From the NCBI RefSeq assembly GCF_036227265.1, contig NZ_CP109446.1, positions 4,473,001 to 4,537,000 on the forward strand: a DNA stretch of 64,000 bases, read 5' to 3'. Source of the stretch: Streptomyces sp. NBC_01476 (lineage in GTDB: Bacteria; Actinomycetota; Actinomycetes; Streptomycetales; Streptomycetaceae). Below the pieces are notes generated by a model. That model saw nothing but the letters and a program-made list of their open reading frames with translations. It was not told the DNA's origin and did no database searches. Shown here piece by piece: positions 45,069 through 52,636 of the stretch. A program made the translations under genes and the position numbers. How positions within the stretch are numbered: position 1 is the first letter of the stretch; every line of letters begins with the position of its first letter.

Positions 45069-46601
45069 GTGAGTACGCCCCTCCTCCCCGGTCCCGCCCT
45101 CCCCGACCCCGGCAGCGCCGCCCCGCTGCGCGACGAACTGCGCGCCGCCGCCTTCACCGCCGACGGCCTGCTCGATCTGCTCGGCGCGGTCGCGTACGCG
45201 GCCCTGTCCCGGGCCGAGACCGTCCCCGCGCTGCGCGCCACCCGCGGCGGCAGCCCGCTGGAGACCCTGGTCCGGCTCTTCCTGCTCCAGCAGCCCGTCT
45301 CCCGCGAGCGGGCCCGCGCCGCCCTGACGGACCTGCCGCGGTACGAGGCGGCCGGCTGGCTGGCCGGCGACACCGGGGCGGACGAGGTACGTGCCACCGT
45401 GGACGTACGGCCCTACGCCGGTGACGGCGGTGAGGACTGGTGGATCGTCTCGGACCTCGGCTGCGCGGTCGGCGGCGCGGGTGGCATCGGCAGCGCGCCC
45501 GGCGTCGACCGGGCCGACCTCGTCCTCGGTGTCGGCGGGGCGTCCACCACGCTCGCCGGGCTGACCGTACGGCAGCCGTACGCGACCGCGCTGGACCTCG
45601 GCACCGGCTCCGGTGTGCAGGCGCTGCACGCCTCCCGGCACACCACCCGGGTCACCGCCACCGACGTCAACCCGCGGGCGCTGCACTTCGCCCGGCTCAC
45701 CCTCGCCCTGTCCGGAGCCCAGGAGGCGGACCTGCGGCACGGCGGGCTCTTCGAGCCGGTCGGCGAGGAGCGGTACGACCTGATCGTCTCCAACCCGCCC
45801 TTCGTGATCTCGCCGAAGGGCCGTTTCACCTACCGCGACGGCGGCATGGCGGGCGACGACCTGTGCCGCACGCTGGTCCAGCAGTCCGCCGAGCACCTCA
45901 ACGACGGCGGCTACTGCCAGCTGCTCGCCAACTGGCAGCACGTCGAGGGCCAGGACTGGCGCGAGCGCCTCGCCTCCTGGGTGCCGGCCGGCTGCGACGC
46001 GTGGATCGTGCAGCGTGAGGTGCAGGACGTGGCGCAGTACGCCGAACTCTGGCTGCGCGACGGCGGGGACCACCGGGACGACCCGGCCGCGTACGCCGAC
46101 CGGTACGACGCCTGGCTCGCCGAGTTCGAGCAGGCGAAGGTGAACGGCGTCGGCTTCGGCTGGATCACCCTGCGCAAGTCCGGCACGGGTCAGCCGGCCA
46201 TCACCGCGGAGGAGTGGCCGCACCCGGTGGAGCAGCCGCTCGGGCCGCACATCGCGGACTGGTTCGCCCGGCAGGACTTCCTGCGCACCCACGACGACGC
46301 GGCGCTGCTCGCGGCGCGCTTCACCCTGGCGCCCGAGGTCGTACAGGAGCAGGTCGGGCTGCCCGGCGCGGAGGATCCGGAGCACGTGGTGCTGCGGTCG
46401 GCGCGCGGTATGCGGCGCGCGACCAAGGTGGACACGGTCGGCGCGGGCTTCGCGGGCGTCTGCGACGGCACCCTGCCGGCCGGCCGGATCGTGGACGCGA
46501 TCGCCCAACTGCTGCGGGAGGACCCGGTGATACTGCGGGACCGCACCCCGGAGTCGATCCGCCTGCTGGTCGAGCAGGGCTTCCTGCAGCCAGTGCGCTG
46601 A
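45069..46601 (+). CDS. Class I SAM-dependent methyltransferase (HemK/RsmC-like)
   Basis: The 510-aa product has an N-terminal helical domain (1-130), a Rossmann methyltransferase core with LDLGTGSGVQ (about 175) and the amide-methylating motif SNPPF (about 241), and a C-terminal domain of about 150 residues. NPPF/Y enzymes methylate glutamine amides or exocyclic amines of bases in rRNA; the target here is unknown. The gene is conserved in actinobacteria between hppA and topA. Confidence 0.83.
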   Translation: MSTPLLPGPALPDPGSAAPLRDELRAAAFTADGLLDLLGAVAYAALSRAETVPALRATRGGSPLETLVRLFLLQQPVSRERARAALTDLPRYEAAGWLAGDTGADEVRATVDVRPYAGDGGEDWWIVSDLGCAVGGAGGIGSAPGVDRADLVLGVGGASTTLAGLTVRQPYATALDLGTGSGVQALHASRHTTRVTATDVNPRALHFARLTLALSGAQEADLRHGGLFEPVGEERYDLIVSNPPFVISPKGRFTYRDGGMAGDDLCRTLVQQSAEHLNDGGYCQLLANWQHVEGQDWRERLASWVPAGCDAWIVQREVQDVAQYAELWLRDGGDHRDDPAAYADRYDAWLAEFEQAKVNGVGFGWITLRKSGTGQPAITAEEWPHPVEQPLGPHIADWFARQDFLRTHDDAALLAARFTLAPEVVQEQVGLPGAEDPEHVVLRSARGMRRATKVDTVGAGFAGVCDGTLPAGRIVDAIAQLLREDPVILRDRTPESIRLLVEQGFLQPVR

Positions 46602-46706
46602 CCCCCGGGAGCCCCGGAGCCCGGCTGCCCGGCGCCCTGAGCGGCCGAGCGCCTTAAGCGCTCAAGCGTCTTATGCGTCCAAGCGCCCCAAGCGCCCGGT
46701 CCGGCC

Positions 46707-47141
46707 TCAGTGAAGGTTGCGGACGACCGTGAAGACCAGCGCCGTGCCCAGCAGCGCGTACTGGGTGCGGGCGCTCAGCACCAGGCGCCAGCGCCGGCCG
46801 CGCAGGCCTGCCAGGAGCCAGCGGGCCAGGGCCCACCCGGCGAACGGCAGCAGCACGAAGAGCAGCGCGTTCTCGTGGAAGGCGCGGACGAACTCGCGGT
46901 GCAGGAGGTCGTAGACGAGCCGGGTGCCGCCACAGGCCGGGCAGAGCTGCCCGGTCAGCCAGTTGAACGGGCAGCGCGGCAGCCAGTGCCCGCTCTGGTG
47001 CGGGTCGGTGCCGTAGAGGTACACCGCCGCGGCCAGCCCGGCCGCCAGCGTGGCCAGCGGGGCGACCGCCGGGTGGTGCCGTGGCCCGGGCGGCCGGCGC
47101 ACCGCTACGGGTGCGCCGGCCCGCCCGGTGTGCTCAGCCAC
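46707..47141 (-). CDS. DUF2752 family membrane protein
   Basis: The 144-aa product from GTG 47141 has three to four helices and the family core CPFNWLTGQLCPACGGTR with three Cys and the GGTR motif. The function is unknown. Its start overlaps the TM2 gene stop by 8 nt, so the two are coupled. The gap before it (46602-46706) contains several AAGCGC hexamers. Confidence 0.8.
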   Translation of the reverse strand: MAEHTGRAGAPVAVRRPPGPRHHPAVAPLATLAAGLAAAVYLYGTDPHQSGHWLPRCPFNWLTGQLCPACGGTRLVYDLLHREFVRAFHENALLFVLLPFAGWALARWLLAGLRGRRWRLVLSARTQYALLGTALVFTVVRNLH

Positions 47142-47646
47142 GCAGCACCCGCCCCTGGGCGTCGGTCTTGTCGTCGGAGACCAGCAGGATGATCCCGTCG
47201 ACCAGCGACCAGATCCCGCAGCCGCCGCAGGTGAAGAGCTGGGCCAGGGCCATGCCGGTGTGCCCGGTGTAGAAGCGGCCGATACCGAAGCCGCCGAGGA
47301 ACAACTGCAGTACGCCCGCGGTGATCTTGGACTTCTCCGAGTACGGCCGCCCGTACGGGTCGTAGCCGTAGGGCGCGTTCGGGTCACCGGTGTACATCCC
47401 GGCCTGGACCGGGTAGCCGGGGGGCGGCGGCGGGTAGCCGTACCCGGGCGGGGGCGTCGGGCCGCCCTGCGGGTAGGCGGGGCCCTGCTGCGCGGACCCG
47501 GACTGGCCGCCCTCCGGGTAGCCGCTCCATCCCCCGGGCGGCGGAGTGGCGCTGCCGTCCTGCGGATAGCCGTACCCGGCGGCCTGCGTCGGTTCGTACG
47601 GAGTCTTGCCGTACGGGTTCTCCCCGTAGGGATTCTGGTCGGACAC
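47134..47646 (-). CDS. TM2 domain protein with Pro/Gly/Tyr-rich N-terminus
   Basis: GTG 47646, with AGGGGG upstream, gives 170 aa. The N-terminal 110 residues repeat NPYG, GYGYP and PPP elements and look disordered; the C-terminus is a TM2 domain of two helices with LGGFGIGRFYTG and CGGCGIWSLVDGIILL. TM2 proteins often pair with DUF2752 proteins in actinobacteria; role unknown. Confidence 0.84.
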   Translation of the reverse strand: MSDQNPYGENPYGKTPYEPTQAAGYGYPQDGSATPPPGGWSGYPEGGQSGSAQQGPAYPQGGPTPPPGYGYPPPPPGYPVQAGMYTGDPNAPYGYDPYGRPYSEKSKITAGVLQLFLGGFGIGRFYTGHTGMALAQLFTCGGCGIWSLVDGIILLVSDDKTDAQGRVLRG

Positions 47647-47732
47647 AGCCGTTCCCCCTGTGATCTGCGGACGTCGTGAAGCCATCCTGACAGCCGCCGG
47701 CCCCGCCCGTCCCGGTCGGGCCCAGGTCGTGA

Positions 47733-48968
47733 CTAGGTCGTGGCAAGCGCCTCGGTCGGCGTCAGACGCGCCGCGCGCAGCGAGGGGTAGACGCCGGCGA
47801 TCACTCCGACCAGCAGGGCCCCGCCGATGCCCTCCGCCACCGAGGAGAGCGGGATCACCGAGGGCCAGCCCTGGAAGGAGGCGTAGCCCACCACCCCCAG
47901 CGCGCCGATGACCGCTCCCGCGACGCCGCCGAAGGCGGACAGGATCACCGCCTCGGTGAGGAACTGGCCCCGGATCTGACCCCGGTTGGCGCCCAGTGCC
48001 CGGCGCAGGCCGATCTCCCGGCGTCGCTCCAGCACGGAGATGATCATCGTATTGGCGACGCCGATCCCGCCGACGAGCAGCGCCACTCCGGCGAGCCCAA
48101 GGAAGAGCCCCGAGAAGGTCTGCTCGGTGGCCCGCTTCGCGGCCAGCGCGTCCGACGGCCGGCCCACCTGGATCAGGCCCGGCAGCTTCGGGTAGAGGGT
48201 GGCCGGCAGCACCGCCCGTACGTCCTCCAGGGAGTCCTCGGCGGCCTTCAGATAGACCACCGTCGGGTGCCCGTCGAAGTGCAGGTACGTGGTCGCGGCC
48301 GGCCAGCCGACCAGGACCGACTGCTCCAGGTCCGGGGTGAGCGGCATCGGGTTGAGGATGCCGATCACGGTGAACCAGCGGTGGTCGATGAAGACCTGCG
48401 GGGCCGGCTGACCGGGCGGCAGCTCCCGGAAGCCGAGCCAGGAGGCGGCCTGGTGGCCGAGGACCACGGTCGGGAAGCGGTCGGTGGCGGGGCTGAGGAA
48501 GCGGCCGGTGTGCACCGAACCGTTGATCGCCGGGAGCAGCCCGTCGCGGGCCGCCAGCACGCTGATGCCGACGCTGTCGCTCGGGTCGGAGCGGTCGTTG
48601 CGCTGCACGGTCCGGTGGGTGTTCGCGACCGCGCTGGCGTCGGTGACCGGGCCGATCCTGCGGGCCATCGCGTCGGCGCTCGGCGGCAGCAGGACGGGTG
48701 GGTCCTGGTTGCCCCGCGGCTGCGCCTGCAGCATGTTGGTGCCGAGCGCGGTCAGCCGGGTCAGCAGTGCCTGCTGGCTGGAGGCGGGGATGCCGGTCAC
48801 CACGATCATGGTGGCGATGCCGATCGAGATCCCCAGCGCGGACAGGGCCGCCCGCATCCTGCGGACCCGCACTCCGATCAGGCCGAGGCGCAGGATGTCA
48901 CCGGGGGAGAGCCGCACCGGGCGGTGGGCGTGCGGGAGCTCGGCGCGGGCGGTCCGGAGGGCGCTCAC
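47733..48968 (-). CDS. MacB/FtsX-type ABC transporter permease
   Basis: The 411-aa product has an N-terminal helix (about 38-58, LSALGISIGIATMIVV), a large extracytoplasmic MacB_PCD domain and three C-terminal FtsX helices with ALGANRGQIRGQFLTEA. The start overlaps the ATPase gene by 4 nt. With the adaptor and ATPase it forms a MacAB-like export or mechanotransmission complex. Confidence 0.88.
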   Translation of the reverse strand: MSALRTARAELPHAHRPVRLSPGDILRLGLIGVRVRRMRAALSALGISIGIATMIVVTGIPASSQQALLTRLTALGTNMLQAQPRGNQDPPVLLPPSADAMARRIGPVTDASAVANTHRTVQRNDRSDPSDSVGISVLAARDGLLPAINGSVHTGRFLSPATDRFPTVVLGHQAASWLGFRELPPGQPAPQVFIDHRWFTVIGILNPMPLTPDLEQSVLVGWPAATTYLHFDGHPTVVYLKAAEDSLEDVRAVLPATLYPKLPGLIQVGRPSDALAAKRATEQTFSGLFLGLAGVALLVGGIGVANTMIISVLERRREIGLRRALGANRGQIRGQFLTEAVILSAFGGVAGAVIGALGVVGYASFQGWPSVIPLSSVAEGIGGALLVGVIAGVYPSLRAARLTPTEALATT

Positions 48969-49744
48969 CGCGACACCTCCCGGCGGGGTGCCGGAACGGC
49001 TGCCGGGGCCGTGTCGCTGACGATCCGTCCGTCCCGCAGCTCCACCCGCCGGGGCAGCCGGGCCGCGATGTCCCGGTCGTGCGTGATGACCGCGATCGTG
49101 GTGCCCTCCGCGTTCAGCCGGGTGAGCAGATCGAGTACGGCCTGCCCGTTGACGCTGTCCAGCGCGCCGGTCGGCTCGTCGGCGAGGACCAGCGCGGGCG
49201 CGTTGACCAGGGCGCGGGCGATGGCGACGCGCTGCCGTTCGCCGCCGGAGAGCTGGTGCGGGAGGTGACCGGTGCGGTGGGCCATGCCGACCCGGGCCAG
49301 GGCCTCGTGGGCCAGCGGCAGCCGCCGGCGGCGCGGGACACCGGCGTAGAGCAGACCGGTGGCGACGTTCTCCGCCGCGCTCAGGCCGTCGGTGAGGTGG
49401 AACTGCTGGAAGACGAAGCCCAGCCAGCGCCCGCGCAGCACCGACAGGCGGCGGTCGGAGAGCCCGGCCACGTCCTGCCCGGCGACTTCCACGGTGCCGC
49501 TGGTGGGGAGGTCGAGGGTGCCCATGATGTTCAGCAGGGTCGACTTGCCGGAGCCGGACGGGCCGAGGATCGCCAGCAGTTCGCCCGTCTCGATGGTGAG
49601 CGAGACGCGGTCGAGCGCGGTGACCCCGCCGGGATACGCCTTGGTGGCTTCCCGGACCTTCAGGACCGGCGCGGGAGTCGGGACGGGAGTCGGGACGGGG
49701 GCCGGCGCGGGGGTCGGGGCGGGAGTCGCTGCGGGGGTGCTCAT
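48965..49744 (-). CDS. MacB/LolD-type ABC transporter ATP-binding protein
   Basis: The 259-aa product has Walker A GPSGSGKST, the signature LSGGERQRVAIARAL, Walker B LVLADEPTGALDS and a switch His, all of the LolD/MacB family. An extra 25-residue N-terminus of alternating Pro, Ala, Thr and Val precedes the domain. It overlaps both neighbours by 4 nt. Confidence 0.9.
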   Translation of the reverse strand: MSTPAATPAPTPAPAPVPTPVPTPAPVLKVREATKAYPGGVTALDRVSLTIETGELLAILGPSGSGKSTLLNIMGTLDLPTSGTVEVAGQDVAGLSDRRLSVLRGRWLGFVFQQFHLTDGLSAAENVATGLLYAGVPRRRRLPLAHEALARVGMAHRTGHLPHQLSGGERQRVAIARALVNAPALVLADEPTGALDSVNGQAVLDLLTRLNAEGTTIAVITHDRDIAARLPRRVELRDGRIVSDTAPAAVPAPRREVSR

Positions 49745-51015
49745 GAGGCGCTCTCCACCCGCAGCCCGGCGCTGATCCCGGTGCCGCTCACCTCGACCTG
49801 CCCGCCCGCGAAGAGCCCGGTGGTGACGGCGACCAGCGTCCCGTCGGTGCGCTGGAGCGCGTATCCGCCCTCGCGGAGGGCGACCAGGGCGGTCACCGGC
49901 ACCGCGAGCACGCCCTTGCGGGTGCTGGTGGTGAACAGGACGGTGACCGGCGCGGTTTCGAGCCCGCCCACGTCCTTCGCGTGCAGCGGGGCCACCGAGA
50001 CGTTGAGGGTCGGCGGGCTGTCCTGGCCGTTCCCGTCCGGCTGGCCCGCGCCCTGCGTCTGGACGCTCTGCCCGACCGCGCTGACCTTGCCGGGCACGGT
50101 CCGGTCGTCCGGCAGCGTGATCGTCACCTTCGCGCCGGCCGTGATGCCGCCGGCGTCGCCCGCCTCGACCGGCACGCTGACCGTCTTGCCGGTCGAGGTG
50201 ACCGACAGCAGCGTCTCGGCCACCGGGTCGCCGAGCCGGGCCTGCACCGAGCTGATCCGTATCGCGCCGGGCAGTACGACGATCTGACCGGCACTCAGGG
50301 TGCCGGTCCGCGCCATGCCGACCAGCTTCTGCCAGCGCTTGACCGCGGCCGCCAGCGAGGCGGTGTACGTGTCCCCGAGGCCGTCGTCGTCCGGCGGCCG
50401 GTACCCGATGTCGTAGCCGAGCGCCGTGAGGTTGTCGGCGACGACCGTCACGTCCCGGCCGCGCGTCGGCGGGGTCTTGCCGGCCGGGGCCTTGAGGGTG
50501 CGGAAGAGCGGGGTCTGCCCGTAGAAGAGCATCACCGGCTGGTCGTCGTCGCGGTAGAGCGGGTGGCCGCGGGTGACGGTCGAGCCGGCCGCCGCCAGTG
50601 CGGTGACGACGCCGGTGCCGCGGCCGGTGACCGGGGTGGCGGGGCCGTAGCCGAGGGTGCCGGGGAGGCTGCGGGTGTCGGAGAGGTCGGTCCGGGTGAC
50701 GGTGGCGGTGCCGGTCCTGGGGGCGTCGGTGGGGAGTCCGGCCGGCTTGCGGGCGTGCGCGTTGAGGGCGACGGCGCCCGCGGTGACGCCCACGGCCACC
50801 GCGAGGGTCACGGCCAGGACCGCGAACCGGCGGCCGTAGCCGCGCCGCGTGCGCTCGGGGGTGCGGCGGGTGCGGTCGGGGGCGGGGCGGTCGGCGCGGT
50901 CGGGACGGTCCGAGGGGACAGGACCGTCGAGCGGATCACGCGGATCGCGGTTGTCGAGCCGTTCGTGCTGGTCGAGCTGGTCGGGCCGGTCGGGCCCGGG
51001 GGGCAGGTCGGGCAC
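49741..51015 (-). CDS. Efflux periplasmic-adaptor-like protein with peptidoglycan-binding domain
   Basis: The 424-aa product has an Asp/Pro/Arg-rich cytoplasmic N-terminus, one membrane helix (about 65-85) and an adaptor (MacA/HlyD-like) barrel and hairpin region. A PG_binding_1-type segment (SLAAAVKRWQKLVGMARTGTL) replaces the usual long coiled coil. It could link the transporter to the cell wall, as expected in a bacterium without an outer membrane. Confidence 0.83.
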   Translation of the reverse strand: MPDLPPGPDRPDQLDQHERLDNRDPRDPLDGPVPSDRPDRADRPAPDRTRRTPERTRRGYGRRFAVLAVTLAVAVGVTAGAVALNAHARKPAGLPTDAPRTGTATVTRTDLSDTRSLPGTLGYGPATPVTGRGTGVVTALAAAGSTVTRGHPLYRDDDQPVMLFYGQTPLFRTLKAPAGKTPPTRGRDVTVVADNLTALGYDIGYRPPDDDGLGDTYTASLAAAVKRWQKLVGMARTGTLSAGQIVVLPGAIRISSVQARLGDPVAETLLSVTSTGKTVSVPVEAGDAGGITAGAKVTITLPDDRTVPGKVSAVGQSVQTQGAGQPDGNGQDSPPTLNVSVAPLHAKDVGGLETAPVTVLFTTSTRKGVLAVPVTALVALREGGYALQRTDGTLVAVTTGLFAGGQVEVSGTGISAGLRVESAS

Positions 51016-51018
51016 GGG

Positions 51019-51690
51019 TTACTTCCCCTTCCCGCCGCCGAAGGCCGCCAGCTGGCACTGGTCCTCGATCTCCGACTCGTTGTCGGGCACCTTGACGGTG
51101 CTGCTGTCGAAGGTCCAGCCGAGCCCGTGCGGGTCGACACTGGTGTCGGCCACCAGGTGGACCATCACGCCGTGGTCGCGCAGGCACTTGATCTCGGCGA
51201 GGGTGTCGTCCCGGTAGTGCGGGTTGAGGTCGGGGTTCAGCTCCGGCGGCAGCTGGGGGAGCTTGTCCTCGCAGGCGGCGCTGGCCGCCGGCGGTACGGG
51301 GTCGGCGACCTGTTTGGGAGCACCGGCCACCCCGGCCCTGGAAGTGGTCCACTTGGCGCCATGGTCCACCAGGCACTGGTCCCAGGCGTGGATCAGGGCC
51401 TCGCGCTCCTCCGGGGTGTCGTCCAGCCGCTCCTGGGGCCTGGCGGTGCTGTCCCCGCCAGCGCCGGACGTAGACGCGGTCGTGGTCGAGGTCGTGGTGG
51501 GCGTCGGCGTCCCCGCGGCCCGGCCGGCCGAGGGCGCCTTCGTCGTGGGCAGGGAGGCGACGCCAGGGGTGGCTTTCGCCCCGCCCCCGCCGCAGGCGGT
51601 CAGGGTGAGCAGGCACAGCGCGGCAGGGGCGGTCAGCAGCAGGGCGCGTGTCCGGCGGCGGCCAGCCGGCCGGGAGGTGTGGTGAGCCAT
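51019..51690 (-). CDS. Putative lipoprotein of the export operon
   Basis: The 223-aa product has a signal peptide with lipobox LTAC (Cys33), a Thr/Ser-rich linker and a domain with four Cys (QCLVDHG, ACEDKL, IKCLRDHG, DQCQLAAFGG) that may form two disulphides. It is the first gene of the minus-strand operon, 3 bp ahead of the adaptor gene. A TAGCGT hexamer 8 nt upstream fits a nearly leaderless start. Confidence 0.75.
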   Translation of the reverse strand: MAHHTSRPAGRRRTRALLLTAPAALCLLTLTACGGGGAKATPGVASLPTTKAPSAGRAAGTPTPTTTSTTTASTSGAGGDSTARPQERLDDTPEEREALIHAWDQCLVDHGAKWTTSRAGVAGAPKQVADPVPPAASAACEDKLPQLPPELNPDLNPHYRDDTLAEIKCLRDHGVMVHLVADTSVDPHGLGWTFDSSTVKVPDNESEIEDQCQLAAFGGGKGK

Positions 51691-51712
51691 ACCCGGGGAC
51701 GCTAGGCAGGAC

Positions 51713-51732
51713 TTGTCAGGAGATTGTCAGGA
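51713..51732. promoter_or_regulatory. Candidate OmpR/PhoB-type operator
   Basis: TTGTCAGGA is repeated directly at 51713 and 51724. The 11-bp period (7-bp half-sites TTGTCAG with 4-bp spacer) is that of PhoB/OmpR regulators. It lies between the divergent export operon and response-regulator gene, close to the -35 zone of the former. Confidence 0.6.
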
Positions 51733-51801
51733 AGCCGTAGCCATCCCGTGGTCCCGTGCGTGCAGCGGCTCACGACCGGCCGCAGGGGCCGGCCCGCTTC
51801 C

Positions 51802-51807
51802 TACACT
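51802..51807 (+). promoter_or_regulatory. Candidate -10 hexamer of the response-regulator gene, leaderless
   Basis: TACACT lies 7 nt before ATG 51815. Confidence 0.5.
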
Positions 51808-51814
51808 CGTCGCC

Positions 51815-52636
51815 ATGTGCGCACATGTCGTAGTGGCGGAGGACGACCCCAAGCAGGCCGAGCTGATCCGCCGCTATCTGGGGCACGAGGGCCACCGGGT
51901 GGTCGTCGTGCACGACGGCAGGGCCGCGCTGGACGAGGCCAGGCGCCACCCGCCGGACCTGATGGTGCTCGACGTGATGATGCCCAAGGCCGACGGCCTG
52001 GACGTGTGCCGGGTGCTGCGCGCGGAGCCGGGTACGGCCGCGCTGCCCGTCCTGATCCTCACCGCCAGGTCCGCCGAGGACGATCTGCTGCTCGGCCTCG
52101 ACCTCGGCGCCGACGACTACATGACCAAGCCGTTCAGCCCGCGCGAGCTGATGGCCAGGATCCGTACGCTGCTGCGCCGCAGCGGTGCCGCCGGCCCGGC
52201 CGCCGCCGCGCCCGATCCGGTGCTGCGGGTGGGCGCCCTGAGCGTCGATCCGGTACGGCACGAGGTGACCGCGGACGGCCGGCGGATCGAGTGCACCCCG
52301 GGCGAGTTCGACCTGCTCGGCCTGCTGGCCGCGGAGCCGGGGCGGGTCTTCACCCGGGCTCAGATCATCGAGCGGCAGCACGGCATCGACCGCTATTTCA
52401 CCTCCCGCACGGTGGACGTCCACGTGATGAATCTGCGCCGCAAGATCGAGCCGGAACCCCAGCGCCCGGTGCGGCTGGTGACGGTCTACGGCGTCGGCTA
52501 CAAGCTGGTCGCGGAACCGGCGGAACCGGCGGAACCGGCGGAACCGGCGGAACCATCCGAGCCATCCGGACCGGCGGAACCATCCGGACCGGCGCCGGCC
52601 GCCCACGAACCCCAGGGGATACGCCGTGCGCCGTGA
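51815..52636 (+). CDS. OmpR/PhoB-family response regulator
   Basis: The 273-aa product has a receiver domain (acidic pair in VVAEDDPKQ, phospho-acceptor Asp53 in LDVMMPKADG, Lys in MTKPFSP) and a winged-helix DNA-binding domain ending VTVYGVGYKLV. A Pro-rich tail of about 45 residues follows, opening with EPAEPAEPAEPAEPSEPSGP, coded by 9-bp repeats. ATG 51815 is chosen for its family-typical start and -10 spacing. It overlaps the kinase gene by 11 nt. Confidence 0.92.
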   Translation: MCAHVVVAEDDPKQAELIRRYLGHEGHRVVVVHDGRAALDEARRHPPDLMVLDVMMPKADGLDVCRVLRAEPGTAALPVLILTARSAEDDLLLGLDLGADDYMTKPFSPRELMARIRTLLRRSGAAGPAAAAPDPVLRVGALSVDPVRHEVTADGRRIECTPGEFDLLGLLAAEPGRVFTRAQIIERQHGIDRYFTSRTVDVHVMNLRRKIEPEPQRPVRLVTVYGVGYKLVAEPAEPAEPAEPAEPSEPSGPAEPSGPAPAAHEPQGIRRAP

